This document shows positions 21,815-21,987 of a stretch of DNA of 21,987 nucleotides, piece by piece. The notes under the pieces were generated by a model, which had not been told where the DNA came from, made no database searches, and saw only the letters and a program-made list of their open reading frames with translations. Position 1 is the first letter of the stretch, and each line of letters opens with the position of its first letter. The stretch is from Candidatus Methanoperedens sp. Its GTDB lineage: Archaea > Halobacteriota > Methanosarcinia > Methanosarcinales > Methanoperedenaceae. The stretch spans positions 1-21,987 of the forward strand of contig JAPZAN010000084.1 of assembly GCA_027460605.1 (NCBI GenBank), given 5' to 3'. The position numbers were made by a program, and so were the translations under genes.

Positions 21815-21987
21815 ATGGCTTATTTCTTCTTAAATATGATACTTACGAGCAGTTCTGTAATACTTGCTCTTATCGGGTTCTATTTTGTAGTCCGGATATG
21901 GATAAAATGGAGAAATATCGATATGGATATACTTAAGGCCAGGGTTTTTCTTAATAAAAAGTTCCTGGAAACGAACTGGAGATACGT
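21815..21987 (+). CDS. Single-helix membrane protein of unknown function (partial)
   Basis: An ATG with GGAGG 8 nt upstream opens a frame that stays open to the window end (57 codons). The start is a hydrophobic helix of about 25 residues (from LNMILTSSS to FYFVVRIW), then a basic, cytoplasmic-looking stretch (IKWRNIDMDILKARVFLNKK). No family is recognised. Being divergent from thi4 with its own promoter, it begins a new unit. Confidence 0.7.
   Translation, partial: MAYFFLNMILTSSSVILALIGFYFVVRIWIKWRNIDMDILKARVFLNKKFLETNWRY

Overview
The window looks like a chromosomal segment of a euryarchaeon, most likely in or near the Methanosarcinales/ANME-2d (Methanoperedens-like) group. The domain assignment is firm: archaeal-type RPS19e, PDCD5-type DNA-binding protein, YhbY/CRM protein, archaeal Thi4, Roadblock/LC7 and Arf-like GTPase proteins, and TATA-like boxes about 35-40 nt before several start codons. 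The finer placement is inferred from gene content (c-type cytochrome, SHOCT protein, FKBP lipoprotein), not from a phylogeny.

Left edge (1-3532): a minus-strand pair of a radical-SAM/three-Cys protein and a TcmP-like partner, followed by an IS110-family element. The element has a DEDD transposase and, just upstream, a strongly structured non-coding stretch that I read as a candidate bridge RNA. Between the element and the next gene lies a short run of degenerate 10-bp repeats. A CoA-disulfide-reductase-like flavoprotein follows on the minus strand and shares a divergent promoter region with the next block.

Signalling plus translation block (4986-8303, plus strand): a KaiC/RAD55-like ATPase, a degenerate KaiC-like domain fused to an Arf/Rab-like GTPase, and a Roadblock/LC7 protein are tightly packed with YhbY. 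After them come a clearly broken rps19e and the PDCD5 homologue. The usual archaeal order rps19e-pdcd5-rpl39e-rpl31e is interrupted: S19e has lost its middle, and after PDCD5 the sequence switches to an FHA protein.

Phosphosignalling block (8316-18246): a membrane-anchored FHA protein (plus strand) converges on a long minus-strand run, FKBP lipoprotein - exported OB-fold-like protein - ABC ATPase - ABC-2 permease - cysS - PP2C phosphatase - giant Ser/Thr kinase. The 1525-residue kinase has a cytoplasmic catalytic domain, a tandem-repeat coiled coil, about nine membrane helices, and three cysteine-free FGE-sulfatase domains predicted to lie outside the cell. Kinase, phosphatase and FHA reader together suggest a transmembrane phosphorelay with an external ligand-binding head. 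The FGE domains differ mainly at the position where diversity-generating retroelements diversify this fold.

Right side (18301-21987): an MscS channel whose first helix lies upstream of its first ATG, a small membrane protein, a CPHC thioredoxin-like protein, a SHOCT/cytochrome c pair, Thi4 with a clear terminator, and the start of an unknown membrane protein at the window edge.
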